A DNA stretch of 63,418 nt. Source: Bacteriovoracaceae bacterium (lineage in GTDB: Bacteria; Bdellovibrionota; Bacteriovoracia; Bacteriovoracales; Bacteriovoracaceae). A program made the position numbers and the translations under genes. Of the stretch, positions 8,604-16,839 are shown one piece after another. The stretch is taken from assembly GCA_016786485.1 (NCBI GenBank), contig JAEUWD010000021.1, positions 1-63,418 on the forward strand. The letters are read 5' to 3'. The first letter of the stretch is position 1; each line of letters opens with the position of its first letter. The notes beneath the pieces were generated by a model. The model did not search any database and was not told where the DNA came from. It saw only the letters and a program-made list of their open reading frames with translations.

Positions 8604-9461
8604 ATGAAATCACTATTAGCAGTTATATTATTGATTTTATTCATATCACCTAGCTATTCACAGCGGCTGGAACTGACCCCCTCAAATCTACCAAGGTTAA
8701 TGGAATTACCTGTTATTAAAAACTATCTGACTGCGCTAGATTCATTGAACGGCTTCTTTCTTATGCGTAATCCATTAACGACACAGATGCTGGATGACTA
8801 CAACCGCACGAAACCAAAAGTGGAAGAGTTTGATATTGTCGATATCATGACCAACTTTAACCAGAAAACTGAATTTAAGAATTTTTTAAAAAGGCGCCAT
8901 CATTATCAAGAATATTTTGACTGGCTTGAGTATCGACTGACACAAAGTTTGTTCGGTACCATGGAACAGTTAGGAGCAGGGATTTATTCTGACATTAATG
9001 CGGCCCAGATGAACATGGAAACACCTGGGAAAAATTTTGGCGATATCTTTAAGGTCTTAGCTGATCAATTCACACGTATAAAAATTCATAAGAGCTATGA
9101 ACAAATGTATAACACCACGAGCTTTCGTTTTACGCCTGATACGGATTCAATGGTTTATCAATTCAATACGATTGGGTTGATGACTTCCGGTGAGTATCAT
9201 CAACTCTATTGGTACGCTTTATCTAAAGTTACTGATGAAGAGTCAATCAATCAATTTGGCTCTTATGTCAAACAGTTACGAGAAGAATTAAAAATCAAAC
9301 CAAAAGATGAAACGTTTAACTATGTCCTGTCTAAAATGGATTTTGAACTCACTAAAGTGGTCTTTGACTCTATTATCCGAGGTGGAAAAAATATCGATCT
9401 CGGCAACTGTAATCTCTATATGGGTGTTGTGAATCTCGATCGTAAATTAAATCTCAACTAG
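8604..9461 (+). CDS. Secreted hypothetical protein, 285 residues
   Basis: Not recognised. The start was placed at the ATG that opens a good signal peptide (MKSLLAVILLILFISPSYS, about 20 residues) and sits at the predicted transcription start. The mature part is mostly helical with many aromatic and charged residues, without membrane segments or obvious catalytic motifs; the only cysteine is near the C-terminus (LGNCNL). Likely periplasmic. It overlaps the convergent histidine-kinase gene by 8 bases. Confidence 0.72.
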   Translation: MKSLLAVILLILFISPSYSQRLELTPSNLPRLMELPVIKNYLTALDSLNGFFLMRNPLTTQMLDDYNRTKPKVEEFDIVDIMTNFNQKTEFKNFLKRRHHYQEYFDWLEYRLTQSLFGTMEQLGAGIYSDINAAQMNMETPGKNFGDIFKVLADQFTRIKIHKSYEQMYNTTSFRFTPDTDSMVYQFNTIGLMTSGEYHQLYWYALSKVTDEESINQFGSYVKQLREELKIKPKDETFNYVLSKMDFELTKVVFDSIIRGGKNIDLGNCNLYMGVVNLDRKLNLN

Positions 9462-10827
9462 CAGGGAAACGCACAGAAAAAAGTGTGCCATTCTGATTCG
9501 ACTCCAGCTGCATCTTCCAATTATTTTTTTTGGCCAAAGAATAAACCCAAGCTAGTCCCAAACCATGGTTTTTACTACCATCTGTGGGGCGATTGTGGCC
9601 GCGATTAAAAGGCTCCCCCAACTTATCTAAGACTTCCTGTGGTATTCCCTCACCTTGGTCTTTAATTTCCACTATATTTTCACCTAAAATAATTTCAACC
9701 ACTTTATTGATGGGTGAATAATTAAGCGCATTTAAAATAATATTGGATAGGAATTGCTCTAATTGAGTCTGATTAGCAAAAACATAAAAATTATGATGAG
9801 AGGATAATTTTAAACGTCCAGGGTATTTAGCTTCCAGGCGGGACAGAATACTGGTCATAATTTTTTCTATTTTTATCGCATGTAATTTTTTTTCATCGTA
9901 AGAATTTTCGAGTTCTGCCCAATTTAAAAAAGAATTAATGGTTTCTGCCATTTTATTCAATTCATACTTGAGTGAATGAAAAAGTTTCTTCGAAACTTTT
10001 TCATCTTGCATTTCACGTTCTATTTCAAAATTGATAATAGCGATTGGCGTTTTTAATTCGTGTGCCATCTGCTGTGACCATTGTTTGGATAGCATATTGC
10101 CGCGATTAATTTTATTAATCATGTGATCAAGGCCTTGCACTAAACTAATAAATTCATCTTTGTAAATCTTATCCACTAAATTAATATTTAGCATTTTTGA
10201 GATACTCGGAAGAATACGATTAGATAAGGCCAAGTTGGCCACATCACTCACCTGCTTTGATAATTGGGATATGGGTCTAAGTAAAATGAAACTTAAAATA
10301 AACGCGACTAATAAACCAAAAGTTAAAATACCGATAAAGAAAAGCAGTGTGTTTTCTGAAAAATAATCCGGTGTTAAAAATTTTTGATCGACTACTACGC
10401 CTACCTGTAAAGTCCGGTCGCGGATACTTGGAAGTTTGAGATTGAGAATACGAATAAAATTCGCAGGATTCTCAATAGTAATCCACTGCGGGCCTTGCGG
10501 AATATCCCCTAACGGCAGTAGTTGCGCCGAGAAGCTTTGATAAATAGCTTCGCCCTGAGCATTTCGAATGATAAAAAATTTACCAATACGCGTTTCACCC
10601 AACTCATCCGAAATAATTTTTTCGACTTGTTTAATATCAATTTTTTTCAACTCTGCTAATTCTGATGCTAATAAAGTAAAAGCTGTTGTTCTGGCCTGCT
10701 GATCAATAAGCATTAATTTTTCTTGTTTGGAAAAATAAGAATGCATCCAAATAGTAATGGCGGCAGTAAAAAGTAAAACGGTAAAAGAAATTAGAAAAAA
10801 TCTATTCCTCAATCCAATAGCCTGCAT
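9454..10827 (-). CDS. Sensor histidine kinase
   Basis: 457 residues. Membrane segments at about 9-31 and 160-183 enclose a periplasmic sensor domain of about 125 residues. A HAMP-like stretch follows, then a HisKA domain with phospho-acceptor H256 (MAHELKTP). The ATPase domain shows an N box (NALNYSP), G1 (DQGEGIP) and G2 (GLGLAWVYS). The kinase should phosphorylate the response regulator whose gene ends inside its start by 26 bases. The ligand is unknown; no metal or antibiotic genes lie alongside to hint at it. Confidence 0.92.
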   Translation of the reverse strand: MQAIGLRNRFFLISFTVLLFTAAITIWMHSYFSKQEKLMLIDQQARTTAFTLLASELAELKKIDIKQVEKIISDELGETRIGKFFIIRNAQGEAIYQSFSAQLLPLGDIPQGPQWITIENPANFIRILNLKLPSIRDRTLQVGVVVDQKFLTPDYFSENTLLFFIGILTFGLLVAFILSFILLRPISQLSKQVSDVANLALSNRILPSISKMLNINLVDKIYKDEFISLVQGLDHMINKINRGNMLSKQWSQQMAHELKTPIAIINFEIEREMQDEKVSKKLFHSLKYELNKMAETINSFLNWAELENSYDEKKLHAIKIEKIMTSILSRLEAKYPGRLKLSSHHNFYVFANQTQLEQFLSNIILNALNYSPINKVVEIILGENIVEIKDQGEGIPQEVLDKLGEPFNRGHNRPTDGSKNHGLGLAWVYSLAKKNNWKMQLESNQNGTLFSVRFPAS

Positions 10828-11470
10828 TACGCATGTTCCTTACTTGAAGTGAAGAGTTAATATTGCTTAATTTTCTACGTAAGTTAGTGATGGTGACTTC
10901 AACCACATTGGTTTCGACTTCGAGATTATCTCCCCACACGGTATCGAGCAGATCACTTTTATTCCAAACACGGCCATACTCATTCAGTAAGGTACTTAAA
11001 ACTAAAAATTCTTTCGCAGGCAAACGTTCCGTCGACGCATCCACCGTAATGGTACGACGACTGTAATCCACCACGGTATTTCCAAACTTACGAAAGCTTG
11101 GAATACTCTGTTCGCTTCTTCTCAAAAGTGCATTAATTCGGGCCGTAAGTTCCTGTACAGAAAAAGGTTTGCCGAGATAATCATCGGCCCCCATATTGAG
11201 TAGCTCTGCTTTCTCATTGGGTGTATTTATCGCTGAAAGAATCATAATAGCACTGGTAGGCACTTTCTTTTTTATTTTTAAAAGATGGTCTTTCGAATCC
11301 GATTCACCAATCAGGCGATCGAGAATAATAAGCTTATTTTCATTGCTCAGTTTGCCCTCAAAATCTTCTCTATTGGAAGTTAAAGTGACATCGAAGCCTT
11401 TATCTTTCAAATACTTAGATAAAAGTTGTCCTAGTTTCTGATCATCTTCTAGTACTAAAATTTGGCTCAT
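10802..11470 (-). CDS. OmpR/PhoB-family response regulator
   Basis: 222 residues: a receiver domain (1-115) with acidic residues D9/D10, phospho-acceptor D51, a conserved Ser/Thr at S79 and K101, then a winged-helix DNA-binding domain (about 128-222; LPAKEFLVLSTLLNEYGRVW, VEVTITNLRRKL, IRNxxNAGYW-like end). It precedes the kinase gene and overlaps it by 26 bases, so both are translated from one message. A Shine-Dalgarno (GAGGTAGAG) precedes the ATG. Target genes are unknown; the two small secreted proteins transcribed divergently at 11562 are candidates by position only. Confidence 0.93.
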   Translation of the reverse strand: MSQILVLEDDQKLGQLLSKYLKDKGFDVTLTSNREDFEGKLSNENKLIILDRLIGESDSKDHLLKIKKKVPTSAIMILSAINTPNEKAELLNMGADDYLGKPFSVQELTARINALLRRSEQSIPSFRKFGNTVVDYSRRTITVDASTERLPAKEFLVLSTLLNEYGRVWNKSDLLDTVWGDNLEVETNVVEVTITNLRRKLSNINSSLQVRNMRNAGYWIEE

Positions 11471-11561
11471 CTCTACCTCACCTGAAAATTAAAAAAATTT
11501 TATCTTCGCTTAAGGACGCCAATCCTATTTAAGTCAATAATATCTACTACACGGAGGGTAT

Positions 11562-11705
11562 ATGAAAAACAATTTATTTATTATTTTTGCACTTTTGAGC
11601 GTTTTTTTAATCGCAGGATGTAGTTCAAAGAAAACATCAAAACCAGTAGAGACTCAAGCTTCACAGAAAGATGATGTGAAGAAAAAAACTAATAAGAAGA
11701 AATAA
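11562..11705 (+). CDS. Tiny lipoprotein with Lys-rich tail (47 residues)
   Basis: A 47-residue lipoprotein. The ATG has an excellent Shine-Dalgarno (GGAGG at 11553-11557, 4-base spacing). The signal peptide ends in the lipobox LIAGC, leaving a mature lipid-anchored peptide of about 28 residues, mostly Lys, Ser, Thr and Asp, ending in KKK. The stop TAA shares its last A with the ATG of the next gene (TAATG), so the two are translationally coupled. Its extreme charge suggests contact with an anionic envelope polymer or nucleic acid; that is inference. Confidence 0.72.
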   Translation: MKNNLFIIFALLSVFLIAGCSSKKTSKPVETQASQKDDVKKKTNKKK

Positions 11706-11905
11706 TGAAAACAATAATCTTATTTTGCGCACTTTTTAGTACGCTGTTTATGTTGCATTCATCACCAGCGTTAGCAAAAACAAAAAACAAATCGAATGCA
11801 AAAAAAGTTTGCCTTGAGAGCAACCCTCAAATGAAAGGTAAAGAGCTAAAAGATTGTATGAATCAGCAAAAAAAATCAAGCAAGAAGAAGGCGAAGAAAA
11901 AGTAA
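11705..11905 (+). CDS. Small secreted basic protein with two cysteines (66 residues)
   Basis: 66 residues with a signal peptide (1-24, ending ALA). The mature 42 residues are strongly basic and end in a run of Lys/Ser (SSKKKAKKK). Two cysteines bracket a segment (VCLESNPQMKGKELKDCM) that recalls PsiF-type repeats, with a C near each end and GKELK between; the similarity is weak. It is coupled to the preceding lipoprotein through a one-base overlap. An intrinsic terminator follows 25 bases after the stop. Confidence 0.7.
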   Translation: MKTIILFCALFSTLFMLHSSPALAKTKNKSNAKKVCLESNPQMKGKELKDCMNQQKKSSKKKAKKK

Positions 11906-11929
11906 GTATTTCATGCCAGCCTTCTTTTT

Positions 11930-11976
11930 AGTCGCCGTCAAATCCTGTAGACAGTTTTTGGCGGCTTCTTTTTTTT
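11930..11976 (+). terminator. Intrinsic terminator after the two small secreted genes
   Basis: A 7-base-pair stem (11930-11936 with 11960-11966, one G-T pair) with a 23-base loop is followed by a T-rich tract to 11976. On the other strand this hairpin encodes the last residues of the receiver fragment. Confidence 0.55.
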
Positions 11977-12162
11977 GAGATAGGGAGATGAATAAATGTG
12001 CCCGCGAAAAACGACCAACTCAAAAAAATCTTCAAAACGCATCATCAGCTCATGACCATAATCGATGCTCGGTGCCCAGAACACTTCATATCCGGCTTGA
12101 TCAAAAATAGTTTCATAAAGTAAAAACGAAAATTTATCTTCTTCGATTAGTAAAACTCGCAT
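11938..12162 (-). CDS. Truncated, degenerate receiver-like protein (74 residues)
   Basis: The protein begins like a CheY-type receiver (MRVLLIEED, acidic pair at residues 7-9) and runs through the equivalent of the third beta strand. There the phospho-acceptor Asp is replaced by Arg (R53 in LVVFRG). It then stops after a Lys-rich tail, so half of the receiver fold (about 120 residues) is missing. Its gene begins 2 bases after the XRE regulator, so the two are cotranscribed. It may be a gene remnant or a short protein that no longer needs phosphorylation. The 3' end coincides with the terminator of the opposite strand. Confidence 0.5.
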   Translation of the reverse strand: MRVLLIEEDKFSFLLYETIFDQAGYEVFWAPSIDYGHELMMRFEDFFELVVFRGHIYSSPYLKKKKPPKTVYRI

Positions 12163-12164
12163 TT

Positions 12165-12488
12165 TTATTGTCCTTTACTAATTTTGGTAACCACCACTTC
12201 CAAAACATACTTCTGATCTTGTTGCGTCAGATTATTTTCAGAAGTAAATGCACTGCTAAGATTAGCATGAGCATCAATATGCTTACGGTCAAATATGAGT
12301 TCATCGATAGTGACCCCTAAAAAATCGGCTAAACGCTTGGCCTTGACGATATCTTTAGGAGGACGATTTTCTTGCCATGAGTAAAGGGTTGAATAAGGAA
12401 TTTTAGTACTCTGACTCACTAACTTGAGATTAAGTTTTTTGGCCTTTAAATAATGTTTCAGAACTTTTCCAATTTGTATTTCAGTCAT
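12165..12488 (-). CDS. XRE-family helix-turn-helix regulator
   Basis: 107 residues. The N-terminal half (about 6-65) is a Cro/C1-type DNA-binding domain: IGKVLKHYLKAKKLNLKLVSQ, then STKIPYSTLYSWQ as turn and recognition helix, then RLADFLGVTIDELIF, a typical XRE end. The C-terminal 40 residues form a short tail, perhaps for dimerisation. It is followed 2 bases later by the degenerate receiver. The 165-base upstream region contains the word TCGCTAAC twice, near 12536 and 12585, which might be operator half-sites; this is speculative. Confidence 0.85.
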   Translation of the reverse strand: MTEIQIGKVLKHYLKAKKLNLKLVSQSTKIPYSTLYSWQENRPPKDIVKAKRLADFLGVTIDELIFDRKHIDAHANLSSAFTSENNLTQQDQKYVLEVVVTKISKGQ

Positions 12489-12653
12489 ATATTCTCTATG
12501 GAATAATAGTTTTTAACTTTTGTAATGTTCTTTTTCGCTAACCGTTTTTATTTCAAGAAAATTCACTTAACCGAATTATTCTTCTCGCTAACAGCTTGCA
12601 AAAAAGAAAATTAATTCAAAAACGTATGTGGCTGAATTCAGATATGAAATTTT

Positions 12654-13733
12654 TTACTTAGAAGTAAAATGTCCGATATCAAATGTATTTGTAAATAAAG
12701 CATTGGCAGGGATCCAGCAACCGATGACTTCTTCCAGTGATTCATTAAAACTTTTGCGATTACAATCATAGTAATCCGTGACACTGGCGGTTTTTAACTT
12801 ACAAGCACAGTTGTAATTGGTTTTCATCCAGTACTCTTTGCCATAAGAATTTCGTAAAAGATATTCACATTGCTGATAACTCTTACGTGAAGCCACTAGC
12901 GTTGAGTAATGAGGGCTGCAGTTCATCACGCTACGCACGCTTAAACGATAACTCTCATCCTCTAAAATAATCGAACAGTAACCAATCGCCACCGGAGCTT
13001 GAGCGGCACTTAAAGTTTCGGCCGTCGCCGCTTCTAGCGCTTTTGGGCCAAAGGTTTCTCTGAGATAAGACTTCCATAGAGGCAAAGATGGCAATTGCCC
13101 CACTTCAGATGCACAATGAGGAAAAAGTTTAGTTTGATAAAATTTGAAGCGTTTTTTTTGCCATGCTGAAGTTGGTAAGACATTCACTAATTCATAAATA
13201 TTTTCTTTATTCCAAGCCTTAAGCCAATACGGAGGATCTTTAAAGAATTTTTTGTGAACGTAGTTTTTAAATTTCTCGGTTTGATTTCCATCTCGATTTT
13301 TTTTGGTCTTAAGAAAATCGTGATAGAGTTCATAAAATTCAAACAAATCACTTTCTTCTAATTTTTTGCCCATGAGAAGTTTTTTTAGCCGTGCGGTCGT
13401 TTTTTCATAATCACAAAAGCCTGCGGATTTTATATCAGAGATTGCCCACGCGATGGCGGAATAATCTAATTTGGTTGGGGCCCAATGGAAAATCTTTTTT
13501 TCTTTATGTTTGTAGGCCATCCAATATGGATGAGAGATTAGAGTTGAACTGATTTGTTCATCCATGGCATAAAAATTAACCAGATCCGATCCCGCATGGG
13601 CGTAACAAATCGAAGAATTTTTTTGATCAGTAATGGGTAACTGATCATAGATATGAGATTTAATTTGATACAAATCAACATTGTCACAGGCCATCGCTTT
13701 GAACGCGAGAATAAAAAAGAAAATAAAATTCAT
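12654..13733 (-). CDS. Exported papain-like cysteine protease homologue
   Basis: 359 residues with a short signal peptide (about 1-15, ending AMA). The catalytic pattern of C1A peptidases can be traced: an oxyanion Gln Q37 and nucleophile C43 in ITDQKNSSICYAHA, a His H275 in SPHYSTLVAS, and an Asn N295 in LLRNSYGKEYW, which matches the KNSWGxxWG block. About 230 residues separate Cys and His, more than in papain, with a Lys-rich helical insertion (110-235). Many cysteines suggest disulfides in the periplasm or outside. It follows a lipoprotein gene by 33 bases. Activity is inferred from the motif layout only. Confidence 0.65.
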   Translation of the reverse strand: MNFIFFFILAFKAMACDNVDLYQIKSHIYDQLPITDQKNSSICYAHAGSDLVNFYAMDEQISSTLISHPYWMAYKHKEKKIFHWAPTKLDYSAIAWAISDIKSAGFCDYEKTTARLKKLLMGKKLEESDLFEFYELYHDFLKTKKNRDGNQTEKFKNYVHKKFFKDPPYWLKAWNKENIYELVNVLPTSAWQKKRFKFYQTKLFPHCASEVGQLPSLPLWKSYLRETFGPKALEAATAETLSAAQAPVAIGYCSIILEDESYRLSVRSVMNCSPHYSTLVASRKSYQQCEYLLRNSYGKEYWMKTNYNCACKLKTASVTDYYDCNRKSFNESLEEVIGCWIPANALFTNTFDIGHFTSK

Positions 13734-13766
13734 TCTTTATTCTAAAACATTTTTGATTAAAATGGT

Positions 13767-14396
13767 TTATTGCAAGGAAAAGTTAGAGAGTGTTGACTCT
13801 AAAACAACAGTGGTACTTGAATCACCTAAAATAACAAGGACACCAGGCATCGCCTTAGTCAGTGCATCAGCGGGCATGCCTCCATCTTGAATAGTACTAT
13901 TCACAATTTTAGCACCAGGGAAATCATTAATATTGTAATAGGTGTTATGCCAATTCACACAATCAGGCATACAAACAATTTTAAAACTTTTCGTATTATC
14001 AAAACTTAAAACTTGTCCCACATATTCATCATAAACCAAAACATGATCGGCCACTTTATCGCCTGTGGTATCAATTAATAAATTTAAATACACTGAAGCT
14101 GAATTATTTTTTTCCCAAGTAACACCAAAGTCAGTAAGAAAGGTGTTGTGAAAATATTTATTGGCCGCTATGGCCTTATTACCAATCCCACCACCTTGAA
14201 ATGAACCTGCAGCATTCGCACCACCAGCGGACATTAAATGCAAGGACTCATCATTTTGTGACCAGCTAATAGAAGCATTGTTTACGCTTTTATCAGTAAA
14301 TGTTGTGTTAATTTCAAAAAGGCCGCGTACTTTGCCGGATTGACGACCGCAGCTGACAAGAAACAAGATTATTAAGAAAATTAAAACGTTCTTCAT
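13767..14396 (-). CDS. Hypothetical lipoprotein
   Basis: 209 residues. A lipoprotein signal peptide (lipobox LVSC, Cys at 16) anchors a beta-rich, Asn/Thr/Gly-rich domain, with a disulfide candidate CMPDC near residue 148. No known family recognised. It is the first gene of a pair with the papain-like protein, so one could anchor, present or inhibit the other. The promoter places the transcription start next to the ATG; AAGG sits directly before the ATG, too close to serve as a normal Shine-Dalgarno. Confidence 0.75.
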   Translation of the reverse strand: MKNVLIFLIILFLVSCGRQSGKVRGLFEINTTFTDKSVNNASISWSQNDESLHLMSAGGANAAGSFQGGGIGNKAIAANKYFHNTFLTDFGVTWEKNNSASVYLNLLIDTTGDKVADHVLVYDEYVGQVLSFDNTKSFKIVCMPDCVNWHNTYYNINDFPGAKIVNSTIQDGGMPADALTKAMPGVLVILGDSSTTVVLESTLSNFSLQ

Positions 14397-14403
14397 CCTT
14401 ACT

Positions 14404-14432
14404 ATCTTAATCCAGCTTATTTAATACTTCAA
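14404..14432 (-). promoter_or_regulatory. Promoter of lipoprotein/papain-like pair
   Basis: On the minus strand TTGAAG (14427-14432) and TAAGAT (14404-14409) are separated by 17 bases; the ATG at 14396 begins 7 bases beyond the -10 box, suggesting a leaderless message. Confidence 0.55.
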
Positions 14433-14460
14433 TTGATGACGTTCAAGGGGGTATTTGAGC

Positions 14461-14490
14461 TTGAGTAGACGGTCAACAATCTGATAAAAT
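14461..14490 (+). promoter_or_regulatory. proBA promoter
   Basis: TTGAGT (14461-14466) and TAAAAT (14485-14490) with an 18-base spacer, followed by a short leader that carries an AAGGA Shine-Dalgarno 6 bases before the proB ATG. Confidence 0.5.
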
Positions 14491-14509
14491 GATTTTTTAA
14501 GGAATTAGT

Positions 14510-15616
14510 ATGCAACACCGAATAGTTATTAAAGTAGGCTCACTCGCTGTTACCGACGAAAAAGGTGGGGTTTCCCCTAGTAAAATCGCTGAAATCGTGG
14601 GCGATCTCCATCAGTTAAAACAGCAAGGTTTTTTACCTATTCTGATTAGCTCAGGTGCTATCAATACTGGCCGCCAATTTGTGCAAAAACCTGAAGAAAA
14701 AGGCATGATGATTTCTTATCAACAGGCCTGTGCGGCCGTTGGCCAACCCCTATTAATGAAACATTATATTGATGCTCTCAATGAAGTGAAGTGGCCGTGT
14801 GCTCAGATTTTAGTCACACATGAAGATTTCAAAGAAAGAAAACGTTTTCTCAATATTCGAAATACGATCAACCGTTTACTGGAACATGGCATTCTCCCCA
14901 TCGTAAATGAGAACGATACCGTTTCATTCGCTGAAATTACTGTGGGTGACAATGATCAATTAGCAGTCATGATGACGGAAGCCTCGGACGCGGAAAAACT
15001 TATTCTGCTTTCAGAAGCTGATGGCCTCTATAATAAAAATCCAAAAGACCCAGATGCTGTTCGTTTAGACGAAGTAGATTTTCGCGATGACTTTAGTAGT
15101 GTAAAAATGGCGACGAAAACCAGTATTGGTCGCGGTGGGATGGAAACCAAAATTAAGGCCGTAAGAAAACTCACACCACTGGGTGTCGATGTGATTCTCG
15201 GAACTTTTATGCAAGCTAAGCCTGTCTCTCGCCTATTGGCAAAAAAAGGTGGAACGGTTTTTAAAGGTAATCCAGTCAGACAACAGTCACGGCGTAAGTC
15301 TTGGCTTTCAACGGTCGTGAAAAATGATTGTTATGTCGTAGTAGATGAAGGTGCCGCGGACGCGCTTCTGCAAAAAAACACTTCGCTCTTACCCATTGGA
15401 ATAAAAAAAGTTCATGGCAAATTTCAGCGCGGAGAAGTGATTCAAATACGTCATAAGAGTAAAGTGTTAGCAGTCGGAATTTCAGAGTATGATTCCAAAA
15501 CGATGGGACTGATTAAAGGAAAAAAATCGGCAGAGATTAGTACTGTGATTGAATATGCACATTCAAAAGTTGCGATCCACAAAGATAATCTTTTACTGAA
15601 GAAGGATGAACTGTGA
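14510..15616 (+). CDS. proB: Glutamate 5-kinase with PUA domain
   Basis: 368 residues. ProB phosphorylates L-glutamate to gamma-glutamyl phosphate, the first step of proline synthesis. The amino-acid-kinase domain (1-255) shows IVIKVGS at the start, SSGAI, the NENDTV block, GDNDQLAV and GRGGMETKI, all typical. A PUA domain follows (about 280-360). Full length compared with E. coli (367). It overlaps proA by 4 bases (GTGA), so the pathway enzymes are coupled. Feedback inhibition by proline is known for the family. Confidence 0.97.
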   Translation: MQHRIVIKVGSLAVTDEKGGVSPSKIAEIVGDLHQLKQQGFLPILISSGAINTGRQFVQKPEEKGMMISYQQACAAVGQPLLMKHYIDALNEVKWPCAQILVTHEDFKERKRFLNIRNTINRLLEHGILPIVNENDTVSFAEITVGDNDQLAVMMTEASDAEKLILLSEADGLYNKNPKDPDAVRLDEVDFRDDFSSVKMATKTSIGRGGMETKIKAVRKLTPLGVDVILGTFMQAKPVSRLLAKKGGTVFKGNPVRQQSRRKSWLSTVVKNDCYVVVDEGAADALLQKNTSLLPIGIKKVHGKFQRGEVIQIRHKSKVLAVGISEYDSKTMGLIKGKKSAEISTVIEYAHSKVAIHKDNLLLKKDEL

Positions 15617-16839
15617 ATATTTTAGAGATGGCAAAGAAAGCAAAAACGGCGAGCCTTAAACTACAATCCTTACCAGAAGCAAAACGCATCAAGGCCTTAA
15701 GTGCTATTTCTAAAGAATTAATAAAAGAAAAAAAGAAAATTCTTACCGCCAACCTTAAAGATCAAAAAGAAGCTAAAAAGAATAATCTCGATGCGGCCAT
15801 GCTTGATCGCCTGAGTCTCACTGAAAAAAATATCACTGACCTCTCTCAAATGTGCTTGGAAGTGGCCAAGCAAAAACAAGTCGTAGGCACCATTGCGGAA
15901 ACATCGACTCGTAGTGATGGTCTTGTGATTCAAAAACAAAGAATTCCTATCGGTGTCATTGGAATGATTTTTGAATCACGTCCGAATGTCGTCATCGACG
16001 GTGCAGCACTCGCCATAAAATCGGGCAATGCGATTATACTTAAAGGTGGTAAAGAGGCCATCAACTCAAATAAAGTTCTCCACCAAGTAATAACAAAAGC
16101 GACTAAAACTATTCTGCCAGCTGGTTCTATTCATTTAATTGAAACGCGCGAGGAAGTTGGTGAACTTTTAAAACTCAATCAATATATTGATCTCATGGTT
16201 CCAAGAGGCGGAAGTTCATTGGTTCAGTACGTGAAGACCAATGCGACGATGCCCGTGATTGCCCATGATAAAGGTCTTTGCCATACTTACGTCCACCATG
16301 ATGCTGATGTTGATGTAGCAAAAATTGTGTTAAATGCAAAAGTGCAACGTAGTAGCGCTTGTAATGCACTTGAAACACTGCTGCTCCATGAGAAATACAA
16401 AAAAAATAAAGAGGTCGTGCTGGCACTAATAGATGCAGGTGTCGAAATTCACGGTGATAAAAAGATTCAAAAATTTTCACCTAAAATACTGGCAGCGACA
16501 CCAATTGATTTTGCGACAGAATGGTTAGCGAAAAAAATTTCTATTCGCATGGTCAAATCAGAAGATGAAGCGATTGAGCATATTCAACAATATTCTTCTC
16601 ACCATACAGAAGCCATTCTCGCCAAAGATAAAAAAGTGATTGATCTTTTTTTAAATTCATTAGATGCGGCTTGCTTAGTCGTTAATGGTTCAACTCGTTT
16701 TAATGACGGTGGAGAATTAGGTCTAGGTGCTGAGCTTGGTATTTCGACATCAAAACTTCATGCTTATGGACCGATGGGTGCGGCTGAAATGACGACGACT
16801 CGGTTTATCGTTACCGGCTCAGGTCACATTCGTAATTAA
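15613..16839 (+). CDS. proA: Gamma-glutamyl phosphate reductase
   Basis: 408 residues. ProA reduces gamma-glutamyl phosphate with NADPH to glutamate semialdehyde, the second proline step. The ALDH-like fold is clear: PIGVIGMIFESRPNV, KSGNAIILKGGKEA, LMVPRGG, VIAHDKGLCH, and the active-site Cys in RSSACNALETLL. The start is GTG inside the proB stop region. It overlaps the convergent DUF3095 gene by 4 bases at the end. Confidence 0.97.
   Translation: MNILEMAKKAKTASLKLQSLPEAKRIKALSAISKELIKEKKKILTANLKDQKEAKKNNLDAAMLDRLSLTEKNITDLSQMCLEVAKQKQVVGTIAETSTRSDGLVIQKQRIPIGVIGMIFESRPNVVIDGAALAIKSGNAIILKGGKEAINSNKVLHQVITKATKTILPAGSIHLIETREEVGELLKLNQYIDLMVPRGGSSLVQYVKTNATMPVIAHDKGLCHTYVHHDADVDVAKIVLNAKVQRSSACNALETLLLHEKYKKNKEVVLALIDAGVEIHGDKKIQKFSPKILAATPIDFATEWLAKKISIRMVKSEDEAIEHIQQYSSHHTEAILAKDKKVIDLFLNSLDAACLVVNGSTRFNDGGELGLGAELGISTSKLHAYGPMGAAEMTTTRFIVTGSGHIRN

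Noticed and set aside
13739-13744. TAGAAT before the papain-like gene as another leaderless promoter
   Set aside because: It lies only 5 bases before the ATG and no -35 box fits at 16-18 bases; the gene is better seen as the second gene of its unit.
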